Shown here: piece after piece, positions 6,188 through 6,507 of the stretch | Layout of the letters: each line of letters begins with the position of its first letter | How positions within the stretch are numbered: position 1 is the first letter of the stretch | Assembly (NCBI GenBank): GCA_027858325.1 | Contig: JAQICU010000168.1 | Span: forward strand, 1 to 6,507 | DNA length: 6,507 nucleotides | Direction of reading: 5' to 3' | Source of the DNA: Candidatus Cloacimonadota bacterium | GTDB lineage: Bacteria; Cloacimonadota; Cloacimonadia; Cloacimonadales; TCS61 | Position numbers and translations under genes: made by a program | Notes under the pieces: model-generated | What the model was told of the DNA's origin: nothing | Seen by the model: the letters and a program-made list of their open reading frames with translations, nothing else | Databases searched by the model: none

Positions 6188-6507
6188 AATATATTTATTA
6201 TCTGTTTTTCAACAATTTTTATAACATCAAATTTTGCTATTAAAACTCAGGAAGATCAGTTTAAAAACGCGAAAGCTGAAAGTGATGTTAGTGAGATGAG
6301 TAGTATTTATGAAAAAACGTATGAGGAAGATCATGATTCACTTTTTGGGCAGCGATCTCTTCTTGAGTTAGCAAAATATAATTTCTTTAAACGCGAATAT
6401 GAAAATGTTATTTCAATACTTAAAAAAATTCATCATAATGAAATATTAGATAAGCAATATTGGCTGGCAAAATCATACCTGAAGACAGAAAAATATCACC
6501 TTACAAT
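6188..6507 (+). CDS. Exported TPR-like protein, 3' truncated, with an in-frame TAA just before the open frame
   Basis: A frame with no stop runs from 6188 to the window end (106 codons plus two bases) and has clear coding character. It begins with a hydrophobic stretch, NIFIICFSTIFITSNFA (6188-6238), like a Sec signal peptide with cleavage after the final Ala. A polar region follows, then helical repeat-like sequence (EKTYEEDHDSLFGQRSLLELAKYNF, quoted in part: LLELAKYNFFKREYENVI and KQYWLAKSYLKTEKY) typical of TPR units of the BamD/CpoB type; the exact family is not resolved. The natural start appears to be the ATG at 6179, one base after the trhP stop and in this frame, with weak GAAGAG at 6169-6174. 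However, the codons there read ATG AAA TAA, so translation would stop after two residues. Downstream, the only standard in-frame start is ATG 6296, which would remove the signal peptide. Possible explanations: a nonsense mutation (AAA to TAA would restore MKK), a base-call error, or a rare ATA/ATT start. It may therefore be a pseudogene. Third gene of the rho unit. Confidence 0.7.

Overview
The window is AT-rich and densely coding, and looks like a Gram-negative-type (diderm) bacterium. It encodes the barrel of a TonB-dependent outer-membrane receptor ending in phenylalanine. It also encodes an exported protein with a C-terminal FlgD-Ig/type A-like sorting module (NPFNPQT, VYNIKGEKIRTLVN, SSGIYFF, KKVILLK). 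That module is typical of the Fibrobacteres-Chlorobi-Bacteroidetes side of the tree and of candidate phyla such as Cloacimonadota and Marinimicrobia. I favour an uncultured lineage of that kind, but there is no rRNA or other phylogenetic marker here beyond Rho, so the placement is inference.

Layout. Bases 1-2021 (+) hold the 3' part of a TonB-dependent receptor gene whose signal peptide and plug lie left of the window. At 2031-2067 a strong palindromic hairpin with an A-tract on one side and a T-tract on the other serves as a bidirectional terminator between convergent genes. On the minus strand, 3492-2485 encodes a secreted two-OB-fold protein with a sorting domain. After 47 bases comes 2437-2081, a small one-transmembrane protein of unknown function; the two may form a short operon. 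A 218-base AT-rich divergent intergenic region (3493-3710) separates these from a plus-strand gene cluster. That cluster is rho (3711-4976), a U32-family protein closely resembling the tRNA U34 hydroxylase TrhP/YegQ (4978-6177), and the 5' end of an exported, probably TPR-type helical protein running off the right edge (frame open 6188-6507).

How they work together. rho and trhP are separated by one base (TAA-T-ATG) and are almost certainly cotranscribed and translationally coupled; both are housekeeping information-processing genes. The third gene shows the same stop-T-ATG junction (TAG-T-ATG at 6175-6181), but its third codon is TAA, followed directly by an intact signal-peptide-like frame. 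This is the most unusual point in the window: a nonsense mutation, a sequencing or assembly substitution, or a two-codon minigene ahead of a non-standard start. I found no mobile element, CRISPR array, tRNA, rRNA or defence system, and most of the window is ordinary chromosomal sequence.
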